From Sphingobium sp. SCG-1 (lineage in GTDB: Bacteria; Pseudomonadota; Alphaproteobacteria; Sphingomonadales; Sphingomonadaceae), in the NCBI RefSeq assembly GCF_002953135.1, contig NZ_CP026372.1, positions 2,666,001 through 2,730,000 of the forward strand: a DNA stretch of 64,000 bases, written 5' to 3'. A program made the position numbers and the translations under genes. Each line of letters opens with the position of its first letter. Position 1 is the first letter of the stretch. The notes under the pieces were generated by a model. It was not told where the DNA came from. It made no database searches and saw only the letters and a program-made list of their open reading frames with translations. Shown here in pieces: positions 54,606 through 63,349 of the stretch.

Positions 54606-55765
54606 ACCAATCCTCCCACTTCTGACGCCTGATCTCACTGCCAAGCTAAAGATATAAATAGTGCGTAAATTACTAGGAGCACTATCATCATAGTTTAATT
54701 ACTATCAATCTATACCGATACGACCGTTTGATTATATTATAATCGAAAATTCATGATATTTACTTCACTGTCCTTTGATCTAGAAGAACAACTCTGGTGT
54801 CACTGACACTGTCGACGGCACGAAACTTGGTTTTCGCATGTCGCTCTCTCGGAAAATACATGAATATGATTACTTCCTCATATTCGTATCTAACTGCGAT
54901 GTGGCCGTCAAGGAGCAGACGATAAATATTTTACCGTCCGGTCGGTCTATGCGAATTTTGTTCTTCGGAGGGGATTCATTGACGTCACGTAAAACAGCGG
55001 ATTTGCTCGACCCGAGACAGACCCGAGACAGCCGAAATCGCACGGGAAGCACGAGAATCGCGTATTTTGATATAGCTACTCGGCAAATCAGGCGCGCACA
55101 TTCCCGCAGAAAGGACGATCGACTCGAACGAATCCAGCGTTGCACCTGCAGTTGTCGTGACGCATCCGGCGCGCATCGAGGAGCTTCCGCGATGACTACC
55201 GCGGGCTATCCGTCGATCATCAAAGTTCGCCCACGCGCTTTCCGATCGCCGCGCAGGACTTCTTTTCCGTAAGCCAGCGTTTAGGTTCCCATATACTTTC
55301 GCTCAGTTGCGGCCTTTAGCGCCGGACCGCCATTTGGCGAGCGTTGGCCCCATTGCCCAGATCACATGCTCAGCGTCTTGAAGAAAGTCTGGTCCCACTT
55401 CGGTGTTAAGAAAAATTCGATGCCGAGATATTCGAGTTTGCGCTGCCACTAATGGATTATCCGCTGTGTTTCCCTGCGTTCCCGTCCTGCGCGGCGAGCG
55501 CCAAATCACCGCCAAGCTGCCGATCGTGCGAAAAGACGCACTGTATGCCCCCAGACGCCCAGCAGACGTGCTGCCTCCAAACCAACAGGTCGTCCCCCAG
55601 CCCGTCTTGCTCGGCGCTTCATAGACACGACCAAGCGGGACCTGCAGGATCATGACATCTGGCACCTTTTGTGGCTCATCCTAGGGTGGACGCAAGGCGG
55701 CAGTGCCGATAAAACTAGCGGCCCCTCATCTGCTAAAACGATCGCCAGGTCAGTGTGACTTCGTC
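54606..55765. other. Long intergenic stretch, AT-rich first part, no supported gene
   Basis: About 1.16 kb. The first ~200 bases are AT-rich and should hold the receptor promoter. Open frames at 54838-55272 (plus) and 55303-55665 (minus, 120 codons) have no recognised family and no good ribosome-binding site; the latter could be a relic. The one clear signal is the operator-like palindrome at 54933-54946. Confidence 0.5.
54933..54946. promoter_or_regulatory. Orphan PaaR/TetR-type operator
   Basis: ACCGTCCGGTCGGT has the symmetric layout ACCGnCCGGnCGGT. The copy before paaA (63292-63305) differs only in its last base and the copy between paaG and paaH (60761-60774) is a weaker match. No phenylacetate gene starts next to this one. 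Confidence 0.6.
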
Positions 55766-56542
55766 CTAGTCCGCCCGCTCGAACAAAACCAGGAAGGGTC
55801 GGCTCAAGCCGCTGTGTAACGCGATGGCAGCGCCTGTTACAAATGATGCGCCTTCGGACAATAACCACAGGGCAACCTGAGCAATCTCCTCCGGTGGGGC
55901 GACCCTGTTGAGCAAGGCCGCACCTTCAACCAAAGCTTTTAAATCAGGAAATTCATCGAATTCCTGTACAAGCATTGGCGTGCTCGTGGCTCCCGGCAGG
56001 ATAGCATTGATCCAGATGCCAGCTTGGCCGTACGCTGCAGCAGTCGATCTTAGTAGTTCAAGCAGGCTGCTTTTACCCGCACAATATCAGGTGCTATATC
56101 AGTCCCTTTAATGGCAGCAGAAGACGTAATCACAATTGAACCTGCTCGCTGCCCAAGCTTTGCTGGAATTTGATACTTTATACAATAAAATGTGCCAGTA
56201 AGATTGATTGCTTTGCTACGTTACCACTCTAGGGATGGGAGTTGGTCAAGGATCTTACCACTTTGAGATATGCCAGCATTGTTGAAAGCTCAGTCCAGTT
56301 TTCCATACGCGCTCGTTGCAGCCTCGACTATGGATGCCGCTTCATTTTAATTGGAAGTATCAGCAACGACCAGTGCGCGCGGCCTGCCGCAGCATTTATT
56401 GCTTCGACAGTTTCTCTGCCCGACGCTTGACTTCCATCGGCAATTGTGAAGCTCGTATTTTCCTTGCCTAAAAGAAATGCGGTAGCCCGCCCGGTACCGT
56501 TCCGCCGCCGGTAACGATCAGTGACTTTCCTTCGAAAGACAT
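55766..56542 (-). pseudogene. Second decayed short-chain dehydrogenase (SDR)
   Basis: The start reads MSFEGKSLIVTGGGT and then, in another frame, GRATAFLLGKEN and the helix SGRETVEAINAAAGRA. The end reads NRVAPPEEIAQVALWLLSEG and FVTGAAIALHSG in one frame. The middle, including the catalytic Tyr-x-x-x-Lys, cannot be read in one frame. The whole has the size of one SDR (~255 codons). It lies directly downstream of paaK on the same strand and could be a former last gene of that operon. GGGGAGC precedes the start. Confidence 0.82.
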
Positions 56543-56563
56543 TGGGATGCTCCCCGGTGCAGA

Positions 56564-57883
56564 TCACAATTTCTGACGTCGATTAGGCTTTTCTCTTGGA
56601 TATTTATCAGCACGCCGCAAATCCTTCACCCGCACAGCCTTGCCCACTGAACGGTCCAACGTACCTGGTGAGAGCAGCGTAATGCGGGCCGAGATGCCGA
56701 TTATGTCTTTGACGAATGATGAGAGTCGTCTGGCTTCGGAACCATGGGCGCTCACGTTATCCTCGCGGCATTCGACCTGAATGCTCACCTCATCCATCCG
56801 TTTTGGCCGGCTGATCTCGATCATATAATGCGGAGCAAGGCCGTCGCATTTGAGGATCTGCTCTTCGATCTGCGTAGGAAAGACGTTAACGCCGCGAATG
56901 ATGAGCATGTCGTCCGACCGGCCAGTAATTTTCGCCATCCGCCGCATCGGCGTTTCCGTACCCGGCATCAGTCGGGTCAGGTCGCGGGTGCGGTAGCGAA
57001 TGATAGGCAGTGCTTCCTTGGTCAGCGAGGTAAAGACCAGTTCTCCAGCCTCACCGTCGGGCAGTACTTCGCCAGTCTGCGGATTTACGATTTCGGGATA
57101 GAAATGATCTTCCCAGATGATCGATCCGCCTGGGTCGGTGACGGACTCCTGTGCGACGCCGGGACCTATGACCTCCGACAGGCCATAAATGTCGGTCGCC
57201 TTGAGATCAAAAGCGTTTTCGATTTCCGCCCGCATGGCTTCGGTCCAGGGCTCCGCGCCAAAAATGCCGTAGCGCAGCGATGAATCGCGTGGATTGAGGC
57301 CCTGACGGCGGAACTCGTCAAGAATGGCGAGCATATAACTGGGCGTTACCATGATGATTTCAGGCTTGAAATCCGTAATGAGCTGGACCTGCTTTTCGGT
57401 CTGCCCGCCCGACATCGGGATTACCGTGCAGCCCAGCGCTTCCGCGCCATAATGGGCACCCAGCCCCCCGGTGAACAGACCATAGCCATATGCGATATGC
57501 GCCTTCATCCCGCGACGACCGCCGGCCATATATATGCAGCGCGCGACAGCATTGGACCAGGTCTTGATGTCGTTCTCGGTATAGCCCACCACTGTGGGCT
57601 GGCCGGTAGTGCCCGAAGAGGCATGAATGCGCGATATCTGATCCTGCGGCACTGCGAACATGCCAAACGGATAGCGAGCGCGCAGGTCGGCCTTCGTGGT
57701 GAATGGAAATCTTGCCAGATCGGAAAGACTTTGGAGATCATCGGGCTTTACGCCCGCATCGTCGAAAGCCTCCCTGTAATGCGGGCTGTTGGCATAAGCG
57801 TGCCCCAAGGAGGCCCGCATGCGCTTGAGCTGTAGCGCCTTGAGTTCAACCGTGCTTTTCGGACCGAAGTCTATTTCTGGCAT
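56564..57883 (-). CDS. paaK: Phenylacetate-CoA ligase
   Basis: A 439-residue AMP-forming ligase that turns phenylacetate, CoA and ATP into phenylacetyl-CoA, the first step of the pathway. Family marks: FPFTTKADLRARYPFGMFA (about 59-77), the P-loop-like SSGTTGQPTVVGYT (89-102), MVTPSYMLAI, YGLSEVIGPGVA and the hinge TGRSDDMLIIRG. Length is normal. It begins 7 bases after the paaZ stop, in the operon paaG-paaZ-paaK. The start codon ATG lies in the family's usual place. No lesions are seen. Confidence 0.94.
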   Translation of the reverse strand: MPEIDFGPKSTVELKALQLKRMRASLGHAYANSPHYREAFDDAGVKPDDLQSLSDLARFPFTTKADLRARYPFGMFAVPQDQISRIHASSGTTGQPTVVGYTENDIKTWSNAVARCIYMAGGRRGMKAHIAYGYGLFTGGLGAHYGAEALGCTVIPMSGGQTEKQVQLITDFKPEIIMVTPSYMLAILDEFRRQGLNPRDSSLRYGIFGAEPWTEAMRAEIENAFDLKATDIYGLSEVIGPGVAQESVTDPGGSIIWEDHFYPEIVNPQTGEVLPDGEAGELVFTSLTKEALPIIRYRTRDLTRLMPGTETPMRRMAKITGRSDDMLIIRGVNVFPTQIEEQILKCDGLAPHYMIEISRPKRMDEVSIQVECREDNVSAHGSEARRLSSFVKDIIGISARITLLSPGTLDRSVGKAVRVKDLRRADKYPREKPNRRQKL

Positions 57884-57890
57884 GACCGTC

Positions 57891-59918
57891 TCAATATGCG
57901 TTCATGGTGAGCAGATCGTAGGTCGCTATGATGTCTGTTGTCGAATCTGTGACCACGACTGCCCAGCGGACCTCGCCATAGTCGTCATTGCGCGGTGTCT
58001 TCGCCTTCACCGTTAGCGCGACCTTGATAGACTCGCCCGGCGGCAGGGGTTTGAGAAACTTCAAGCTGTCGAGGCCCGTATTGGCCAGTACCGGACCTTC
58101 AGCCGGATCGACGAATAGGCCAGCGGCGAAGGAAAGGATCAGATAGCCATGAGCAACCCGGCCAGGGAAGAATGGATTGGCGGCGGCCGCTTCCTCATCC
58201 ATGTGCGCATAGAAGGCGTCGCCGGTGAAATGAGCAAAATGTTCGATGTCCTCCATTGTGACGATCCGCGGCGGGGTGTTGAGCGTATAGCCAATATTCA
58301 GCTCACCAAAGCGCATGCGGAAGGGATGTGTAACGCTTTCGATCTGCGGAGCATTGGGCAGATAGCGGTCGATCACGGCGCTCAGAACGCGCGGGCTACC
58401 CTGTAGGGCGCTGCGCTGCATATAATGTTTGACACCACGCACGCCGCCCATTTCCTCGCCGCCGCCAGCACGGCCCGGGCCGCCATGAATCAGCATCGGC
58501 AGGGGCGAACCATGTCCAGTCGATTCCTTTGCGCTGTCACGGTCGATCAATACTATGCGACCGTGAAATGCACCCGCCCCGAGCACGAAATCGCGGGCTA
58601 CCTGCGTGTCATAGGTGAAGAAGGACAGGGCTAGCGACCCCATGCCACGATTGACCAGCGCAATAGCGTCGTCGAGATCGGTATAGGGCATCAAAGTGGA
58701 CACCGGACCAAATGCCTCGACATCGTGGACCAGCTTTGCGGTCCACGGCGCATCATTGCGGAACAGCAATGGCGAAATGAACGCGCCAGCACCCGGTTCA
58801 ACGCCCTTGGCATCGACTATATCGATATCGCCGAATACCAGCGACGACTCTGTGGCCAGCCTGCGAGCATTGGTGCGCACGTCGTTCAGCTGCACCTGAC
58901 CGGCGAGCGCACCCATCGTAACGCCCTCCACGGAGGGATCGCCCACGACGATCTTTGCGAGCCTGTCCTTGAGTGCCGTTTCGGCTGCATCCATCCATAT
59001 TGCGGGCACGAAAGCGCGACGAATGGCGGTGCATTTTTGCCCCGCCTTGGTCGTCATCTCACGGACGACTTCTTTGATGAACAAGTCGAATTCGGGCGTG
59101 CCGGGTCCGGCATCGGGACCAAGAACAGATGCGTTGAGCGAGTCTCGTTCCGCCACGAAGCGTACCGATTCACGCGCGATAACCGGATGCGTCTGCAGCT
59201 TCATCGCCGTATATGCCGAGCCGGTAAAGGATACGACGTCCTGACAGGTCAGATGATCGAGCAGGTCGCCGACCGGTCCGACGATCAGCTGCAACGCGCC
59301 GGCAGGCAGCAGGCCTGATTCAATCATGATGCGGACGGCACCTTCTGTCACCTGGCAAGTAGCGGTGCCGGGTTTGACGATCGCGGGAACGCCCCCCAGG
59401 AGCGTCGGACCCAGCTTTTCCAGCATGCCCCATACCGGGAAGTTGAAAGCGTTGATGTGAATGGCCACACCCTTGAGCGAGGTGTAGACATGCTGGCCGG
59501 CAAAAGTTCCGCGCTTGCCTATCGGCTCGAAATCGCCATCGATCAGAATGACGTCGTCGGGCAATTCGCGGCGGCCCTTTGACGCCATGGTGAACAGCGT
59601 GCCTGCCCCACCCTCAATATCGATCCAGCCGTCACCACGCGTCGCGCCGGTGGCGCTGGACAGAGCATATAGCTCCTCCTTACGCTCCATGATCGCCTGG
59701 CCCAATCCCTTGAGCATCCGGGCACGGGCATGGAAGGTCATGGCACGCAGTGCCGGGGCGCCTACGGCACGGGCATGGTCAAGCATGGCTGCGAAATTCA
59801 ACCCCTCGCTACCTGCGTGCGCGACGACCGAACCATCGATCGCCGACAGCACGGGCACCGTCCCGCCGGTAGCAACCACCCACTGATCGGCGGCATAGTT
59901 TTTAAGCAATGTGGTCAT
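57891..59918 (-). CDS. paaZ: Bifunctional oxepin-CoA hydrolase / semialdehyde dehydrogenase
   Basis: A 675-residue two-domain enzyme that opens the oxepin-CoA ring and oxidises the resulting aldehyde. The first ~520 residues are an aldehyde dehydrogenase (INAFNFPVWGMLEKLGPTLL, the cysteine in TTKAGQKCTAIRR); the last ~145 are a MaoC-like hydratase (TMEDIEHFAHFTGDAFYAHM, FPGRVAHGYLILSFAAGLF) with the Asp/His pair. AGAGGG lies 5 bases before the ATG. It sits between paaG (18 bases) and paaK (7 bases). Both active sites look intact. Confidence 0.95.
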   Translation of the reverse strand: MTTLLKNYAADQWVVATGGTVPVLSAIDGSVVAHAGSEGLNFAAMLDHARAVGAPALRAMTFHARARMLKGLGQAIMERKEELYALSSATGATRGDGWIDIEGGAGTLFTMASKGRRELPDDVILIDGDFEPIGKRGTFAGQHVYTSLKGVAIHINAFNFPVWGMLEKLGPTLLGGVPAIVKPGTATCQVTEGAVRIMIESGLLPAGALQLIVGPVGDLLDHLTCQDVVSFTGSAYTAMKLQTHPVIARESVRFVAERDSLNASVLGPDAGPGTPEFDLFIKEVVREMTTKAGQKCTAIRRAFVPAIWMDAAETALKDRLAKIVVGDPSVEGVTMGALAGQVQLNDVRTNARRLATESSLVFGDIDIVDAKGVEPGAGAFISPLLFRNDAPWTAKLVHDVEAFGPVSTLMPYTDLDDAIALVNRGMGSLALSFFTYDTQVARDFVLGAGAFHGRIVLIDRDSAKESTGHGSPLPMLIHGGPGRAGGGEEMGGVRGVKHYMQRSALQGSPRVLSAVIDRYLPNAPQIESVTHPFRMRFGELNIGYTLNTPPRIVTMEDIEHFAHFTGDAFYAHMDEEAAAANPFFPGRVAHGYLILSFAAGLFVDPAEGPVLANTGLDSLKFLKPLPPGESIKVALTVKAKTPRNDDYGEVRWAVVVTDSTTDIIATYDLLTMNAY

Positions 59919-59936
59919 GAAACCCTCTAGTTGATG

Positions 59937-60728
59937 TCAGCGCCCGGTAAAAACCGGAGGACGCTTGGCCATGAAGGCGGCGACGCCTTCCCTATAATCT
60001 TCGCTGTTGCCAAGTTCGCGCATCAGGCCACACTCGATCACCAACTCGTCATCGAGCGATTTGGGCATGGACTCGCGAATAGCATGCTTGGTCGCGGCAA
60101 GACCGCGCGTTGGGCCGATGGCAAATTTGCGCGCCGCCGCCATGCTTTCTGCTTCGAGCGCGTCGTCATCAACGCACTTCCAGATCAAACCCCAGCTTTC
60201 GGCCTTTTCCGCCGACAATGGCTCGCCGGTCATGGCAAGGCCCAGCGCCCGCGCCTGCCCCACAAGGCGCGGCAGCACCCAGGTGCCGCCCGAGTCAGGG
60301 ATCAGGCCGATATTGGCAAAGGACTGGACGAATTTCGCGCTGCGCGCCGCGAAGACCATGTCACAAGCAAAGGCGATGTTGGCGCCCGCCCCCGCGGCGA
60401 CGCCGTTGACGGCGCACACCACTGGCTTGTCCATTTTCGCCAGTCGCTTGACCAGCGGCGCATAATAGCGCTCGACTGAGTGGCCTAGATCAACCGGCTT
60501 GTCACTGGGAGCGACGGCCCGGTCGGACAAATCCTGTCCGGCGCAGAACCCCCTGCCCGCTCCTGTCAGAAGAACGGCGCGAATGGCGGGGTCGGATGCT
60601 GCCACGTCAAGCGCCTCGGCCACTTCACCATGCATCTGGACAGTGAAACTGTTCAGCCGTTCCGGCCGGTTCAGTACCAGCCGCGCCACGCCGTCGATCA
60701 CCTCCAACTGTATCGTCTCAAATGCCAT
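59937..60728 (-). CDS. paaG: Ring-epoxide isomerase (enoyl-CoA isomerase family)
   Basis: A 263-residue crotonase-fold enzyme that converts the 1,2-epoxide of phenylacetyl-CoA to oxepin-CoA. Marks: LNRPERLNSF (about 18-27), GRGFCAGQDLSDR with the catalytic Asp, and AVNGVAAGAGANIAFACDMV, with the oxyanion glycine, then GLIPDSGGTWVLPRLVG. The size and order of segments are those of PaaG. It is the first gene of the leftward operon; the promoter shares the 88-base divergent region with the paaH-like gene, which holds a TetR-type operator. Confidence 0.92.
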   Translation of the reverse strand: MAFETIQLEVIDGVARLVLNRPERLNSFTVQMHGEVAEALDVAASDPAIRAVLLTGAGRGFCAGQDLSDRAVAPSDKPVDLGHSVERYYAPLVKRLAKMDKPVVCAVNGVAAGAGANIAFACDMVFAARSAKFVQSFANIGLIPDSGGTWVLPRLVGQARALGLAMTGEPLSAEKAESWGLIWKCVDDDALEAESMAAARKFAIGPTRGLAATKHAIRESMPKSLDDELVIECGLMRELGNSEDYREGVAAFMAKRPPVFTGR

Positions 60729-60760
60729 ACGTCGCCTTCAGCCTTTCGTATTTTTAATAG

Positions 60761-60781
60761 ACTGCCCGGTCGGACAATTAT
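60761..60781. promoter_or_regulatory. PaaR/TetR-type operator between paaG and the paaH-like gene
   Basis: ACTGCCCGGTCGGA followed by CAATTAT. This agrees with the element before paaA at 19 of 21 positions. It lies in the middle of the 88-base divergent region, so a repressor bound here would control both directions. A PaaR-type TetR regulator is inferred; its gene is not in the window. Confidence 0.78.
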
Positions 60782-60816
60782 TGGCAAGCCTTAAATTTGC
60801 GGCTAGGAGCAAGGCC

Positions 60817-61644
60817 ATGGAAATTGCTTCGGATTCGATAGTCGCCATTGTGGGCGCGGGGACAATGGGCGCAGGCATCGCGCAGGTCACAGCAGCCGCG
60901 GGACATCCGGTGCGCGTCATTGACAGTCAGCAGCACGGTCTCGACCATGGTCGGCAAAGCGTGACTAAGTCGTTGGCCGGACTGGTGCGTCGCGGCATCA
61001 TGACCGCTGAAGCGCAACGCGAGATCGAAGCGCGGATCTTCTGGACGACTGACATCGGTAATACAAACGACGCGACGCTGGCGATCGAGGCAATTGTCGA
61101 ACGACTGGACGCGAAGGTCGCATTGCTCTCTGCCTTGGCGGAAATTATGGCGCCCTCGGCGATATTGGCGACCAATACCTCTTCCTTATCGGTTGATGCC
61201 ATGTCGGCGGCTCTGGGTGACAGGCGCACCTTGGCGCAGCGCACCGGCGTGGATGTGCTGATCGATCATGCGCGCGACTTCGCCACCGCATCACTGCTTG
61301 TCGTAACGGCGCGAGCCCATGAGGCAGCCGCCACCGTCGCAGCGCTTGGGCAGGCCATTGGAAAGGGCGCAATTGCCCTGCCCGATCGCCCCGGTCAGAT
61401 TGTGCTGAGGACCCTGGCACAGCTCGCCAATGCGGCGCTCGATGCCGTAGCGGACGATGTCGCCGGTGTCGAAGGTATCGACGAGGCGATGCGTTTCGGC
61501 GCAAATCATCCCGAAGGGCCATTGCAATGGGCAAGGCACGCGGGCTTGGTGGAGGTCTCCAAGGCCCTTGCCTATATCAGCGCGGCGACGGGCGATACGC
61601 TGTATACGCCCGCCCTCGCCCTCCCGTGCGGCGAGGTCCTTTGA
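60817..61644 (+). CDS. PaaH-like 3-hydroxyacyl-CoA dehydrogenase with an internal deletion
   Basis: A 275-residue protein. The first ~135 residues are a normal NAD-binding domain (SIVAIVGAGTMGAGIAQVTA, ATNTSSLSVDAMS). The expected HFFNP motif, which carries the catalytic His, is absent. Instead the chain runs into GVDVLIDHARDFATAS and then GQIVLRTLAQLANAALDAVA and HPEGPLQWARHAG, which resemble the last third of the long (~500-residue) PaaH/PaaC form. So about 200 residues, including the whole first C-terminal domain, are missing without a frame break. It keeps AGGAG 7 bases before the ATG and overlaps paaI by one base. It may be inactive, or a compact variant with changed chemistry. Confidence 0.85.
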   Translation: MEIASDSIVAIVGAGTMGAGIAQVTAAAGHPVRVIDSQQHGLDHGRQSVTKSLAGLVRRGIMTAEAQREIEARIFWTTDIGNTNDATLAIEAIVERLDAKVALLSALAEIMAPSAILATNTSSLSVDAMSAALGDRRTLAQRTGVDVLIDHARDFATASLLVVTARAHEAAATVAALGQAIGKGAIALPDRPGQIVLRTLAQLANAALDAVADDVAGVEGIDEAMRFGANHPEGPLQWARHAGLVEVSKALAYISAATGDTLYTPALALPCGEVL

Positions 61645-62075
61645 TGTCGGACGCACTCGCCCGTCGGATCGCCGATCATCTCTTCTCGCGAGAGGGCACC
61701 GCCGGCGCATGGGGTCTGATGATCGAGGAGGTCCGTATCGGCTATGCCCGCGTCAGAATGACCATACGCCACGAAATGGCCAATGGTCATGGCACCGTAC
61801 ATGGCGGCATGATCTTCGCACTGGCCGACAGCGCCTTCGCCTATGCCTGCAACTCGCGCAATATCGCGACGGTGGCGGGCGGGGCGTCTATCCTGTTTCT
61901 GAGCCCGGCGCGGATCGGCGAAAACCTGATCGCGGAAGCGCGTGAGGACGCGCTTGCAGGCCGCAGCGGGTCATACAGCGTCGCCGTCCGCACAGCGGAC
62001 GGGCGGGCGGTTGCGCAATTCCAAGGATTATCGCGCAGCATCGGCGGCGCATTGATTGATGAGCAGGAGAATTAA
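61644..62075 (+). CDS. paaI: Hydroxyphenylacetyl-CoA thioesterase PaaI
   Basis: A 143-residue hotdog-fold thioesterase that frees CoA from dead-end intermediates of the pathway. The motif NGHGTVHGGMIFALADSAFA carries His53 and the catalytic Asp62, as in known PaaI; the end GRAVAQFQGLSRSIGG is also usual. The ATG overlaps the paaH-like stop (TGATG), showing translational coupling. It is followed one base later by the paaJ start region. No lesion. Confidence 0.93.
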   Translation: MSDALARRIADHLFSREGTAGAWGLMIEEVRIGYARVRMTIRHEMANGHGTVHGGMIFALADSAFAYACNSRNIATVAGGASILFLSPARIGENLIAEAREDALAGRSGSYSVAVRTADGRAVAQFQGLSRSIGGALIDEQEN

Positions 62076-62076
62076 A

Positions 62077-63279
62077 ATGGCTGACGCTTTTATCTGCGAC
62101 GCCGTGCGCACCCCCATCGGACGCTATGCCGGCGCGCTGGCCGCGGTGCGCCCCGACGATCTGGCCGCCATTCCGATCCGTGCGCTAAAGGAACGCAATC
62201 CCGGTGTAGACTGGAGCACGGTCGACGACGTCATTCTGGGCTGCGCCAATCAGGCGGGCGAGGACAATCGCAACGTCGCGCGCATGGCTGCATTGCTAGG
62301 CGGGCTGGGCGTAGAGGCACCAGGCACGACCATCAATCGCCTATGCGGCTCCGGAATGGACGCGGTCGCCATGGCGGCGCGCGCAATCAAGGCTGGCGAC
62401 GCGGAGCTAATCATTGCGGGCGGCGTGGAGAGCATGAGCCGAGCTCCCTTCGTCATGCCCAAGGCCGAGGGCGCCTATTCCCGCGCCAACGCGGTCTATG
62501 ACACGACGATCGGCTGGCGTTTCATCAACAAAGCGCTGAAGGCCGCGTTCGGTGTCGATTCGATGCCGGAGACGGCAGAGAATGTTGCCGACGATTTCGG
62601 TATAAATCGTGCCGACCAGGATGCGTTCGCTGCCGAAAGCCAACGCCGTGCCAGCGCCGCGCAGGCCGCCGGGCGCTTCGACGCGGAAATCGTGCCCGTC
62701 ACGATACCGCAAAAAAAAGGCGATCCCCTGATCGTATCACGCGACGAGCACCCGCGCGAAACGAGCGTGGAAACGCTGGCCAAGCTGCGCCCAATCGTCC
62801 GCTCCGACGGGACTGTGACGGCCGGCAACGCTTCAGGCGTTAATGATGGTGCCGCCGCGATCATCGTCGCTAGCGAGGCCGCAGTGAAGAAATACGGCCT
62901 GACGCCGCGGGCCCGCATGCTTGGTTGCGGCGTCGCTGGGGTGCCGCCCCGGATCATGGGCATCGGCCCTGCCCCGGCCAGTGAAAAGCTGCTCGCCCGC
63001 CTCGGCCTCGATATCAACGCGATGGATCTAATCGAGTTGAACGAAGCTTTTGCCAGCCAGGGTCTTGCCGTGTTGCGCCGATTGGGCTTGCCGGACAATG
63101 CCGATCATGTGAATCCCAATGGCGGAGCCATTGCGTTGGGTCATCCGTTAGGCATGTCGGGCGCGCGGCTGGTGCTGACCGCTACGCAAGAGCTTTCGCA
63201 ATCGAGTGGCAGGCTTGCACTGTGCACCATGTGCATAGGCGTAGGCCAAGGCATCGCGATGGTAATCGAGCGTGTCTGA
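62077..63279 (+). CDS. paaJ: 3-Oxoadipyl-CoA / dehydrosuberyl-CoA thiolase
   Basis: A 400-residue thiolase for the two thiolytic steps at the end of the phenylacetate pathway. The three catalytic positions are present: Cys90 (NRLCGSGMDAV), His356 (GHPLGMSGA) and Cys386 (CTMCIGVGQG). The start is the ATG at 62077, with AGGAG 7 bases upstream; a longer frame upstream is not used. It is in the paaH-paaI-paaJ operon. PcaF of the protocatechuate route is closely related, but the neighbourhood settles on paaJ. Confidence 0.92.
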   Translation: MADAFICDAVRTPIGRYAGALAAVRPDDLAAIPIRALKERNPGVDWSTVDDVILGCANQAGEDNRNVARMAALLGGLGVEAPGTTINRLCGSGMDAVAMAARAIKAGDAELIIAGGVESMSRAPFVMPKAEGAYSRANAVYDTTIGWRFINKALKAAFGVDSMPETAENVADDFGINRADQDAFAAESQRRASAAQAAGRFDAEIVPVTIPQKKGDPLIVSRDEHPRETSVETLAKLRPIVRSDGTVTAGNASGVNDGAAAIIVASEAAVKKYGLTPRARMLGCGVAGVPPRIMGIGPAPASEKLLARLGLDINAMDLIELNEAFASQGLAVLRRLGLPDNADHVNPNGGAIALGHPLGMSGARLVLTATQELSQSSGRLALCTMCIGVGQGIAMVIERV

Positions 63280-63288
63280 AAATATAAG

Positions 63289-63317
63289 TTGACCGTCCGG
63301 TCGGACAATTATATGAG
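63289..63317 (+). promoter_or_regulatory. paaA promoter with overlapping TetR-type operator
   Basis: TTGACC (63289-63294) as -35 and TATGAG (63312-63317) as a weak -10, 17 bases apart. The operator ACCGTCCGGTCGGA (63292-63305) fills the gap between them, so a bound TetR-family repressor would block the polymerase. The same motif stands at 60761 and 54933. Confidence 0.7.
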
Positions 63318-63349
63318 ATTGAGCAACCTTTCCTGCGAGGAGGAATGTG

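Noticed and set aside
54838..55272. A 144-codon plus-strand frame downstream of the AT-rich region
   Set aside because: Composition is Arg/Ser-rich without a fold pattern, and it contains the operator-like palindrome, so it is more likely non-coding.
55303..55665. A 120-codon minus-strand frame
   Set aside because: No family was recognised and no ribosome-binding site seen; it may be a relic, but the sequence does not support a call.
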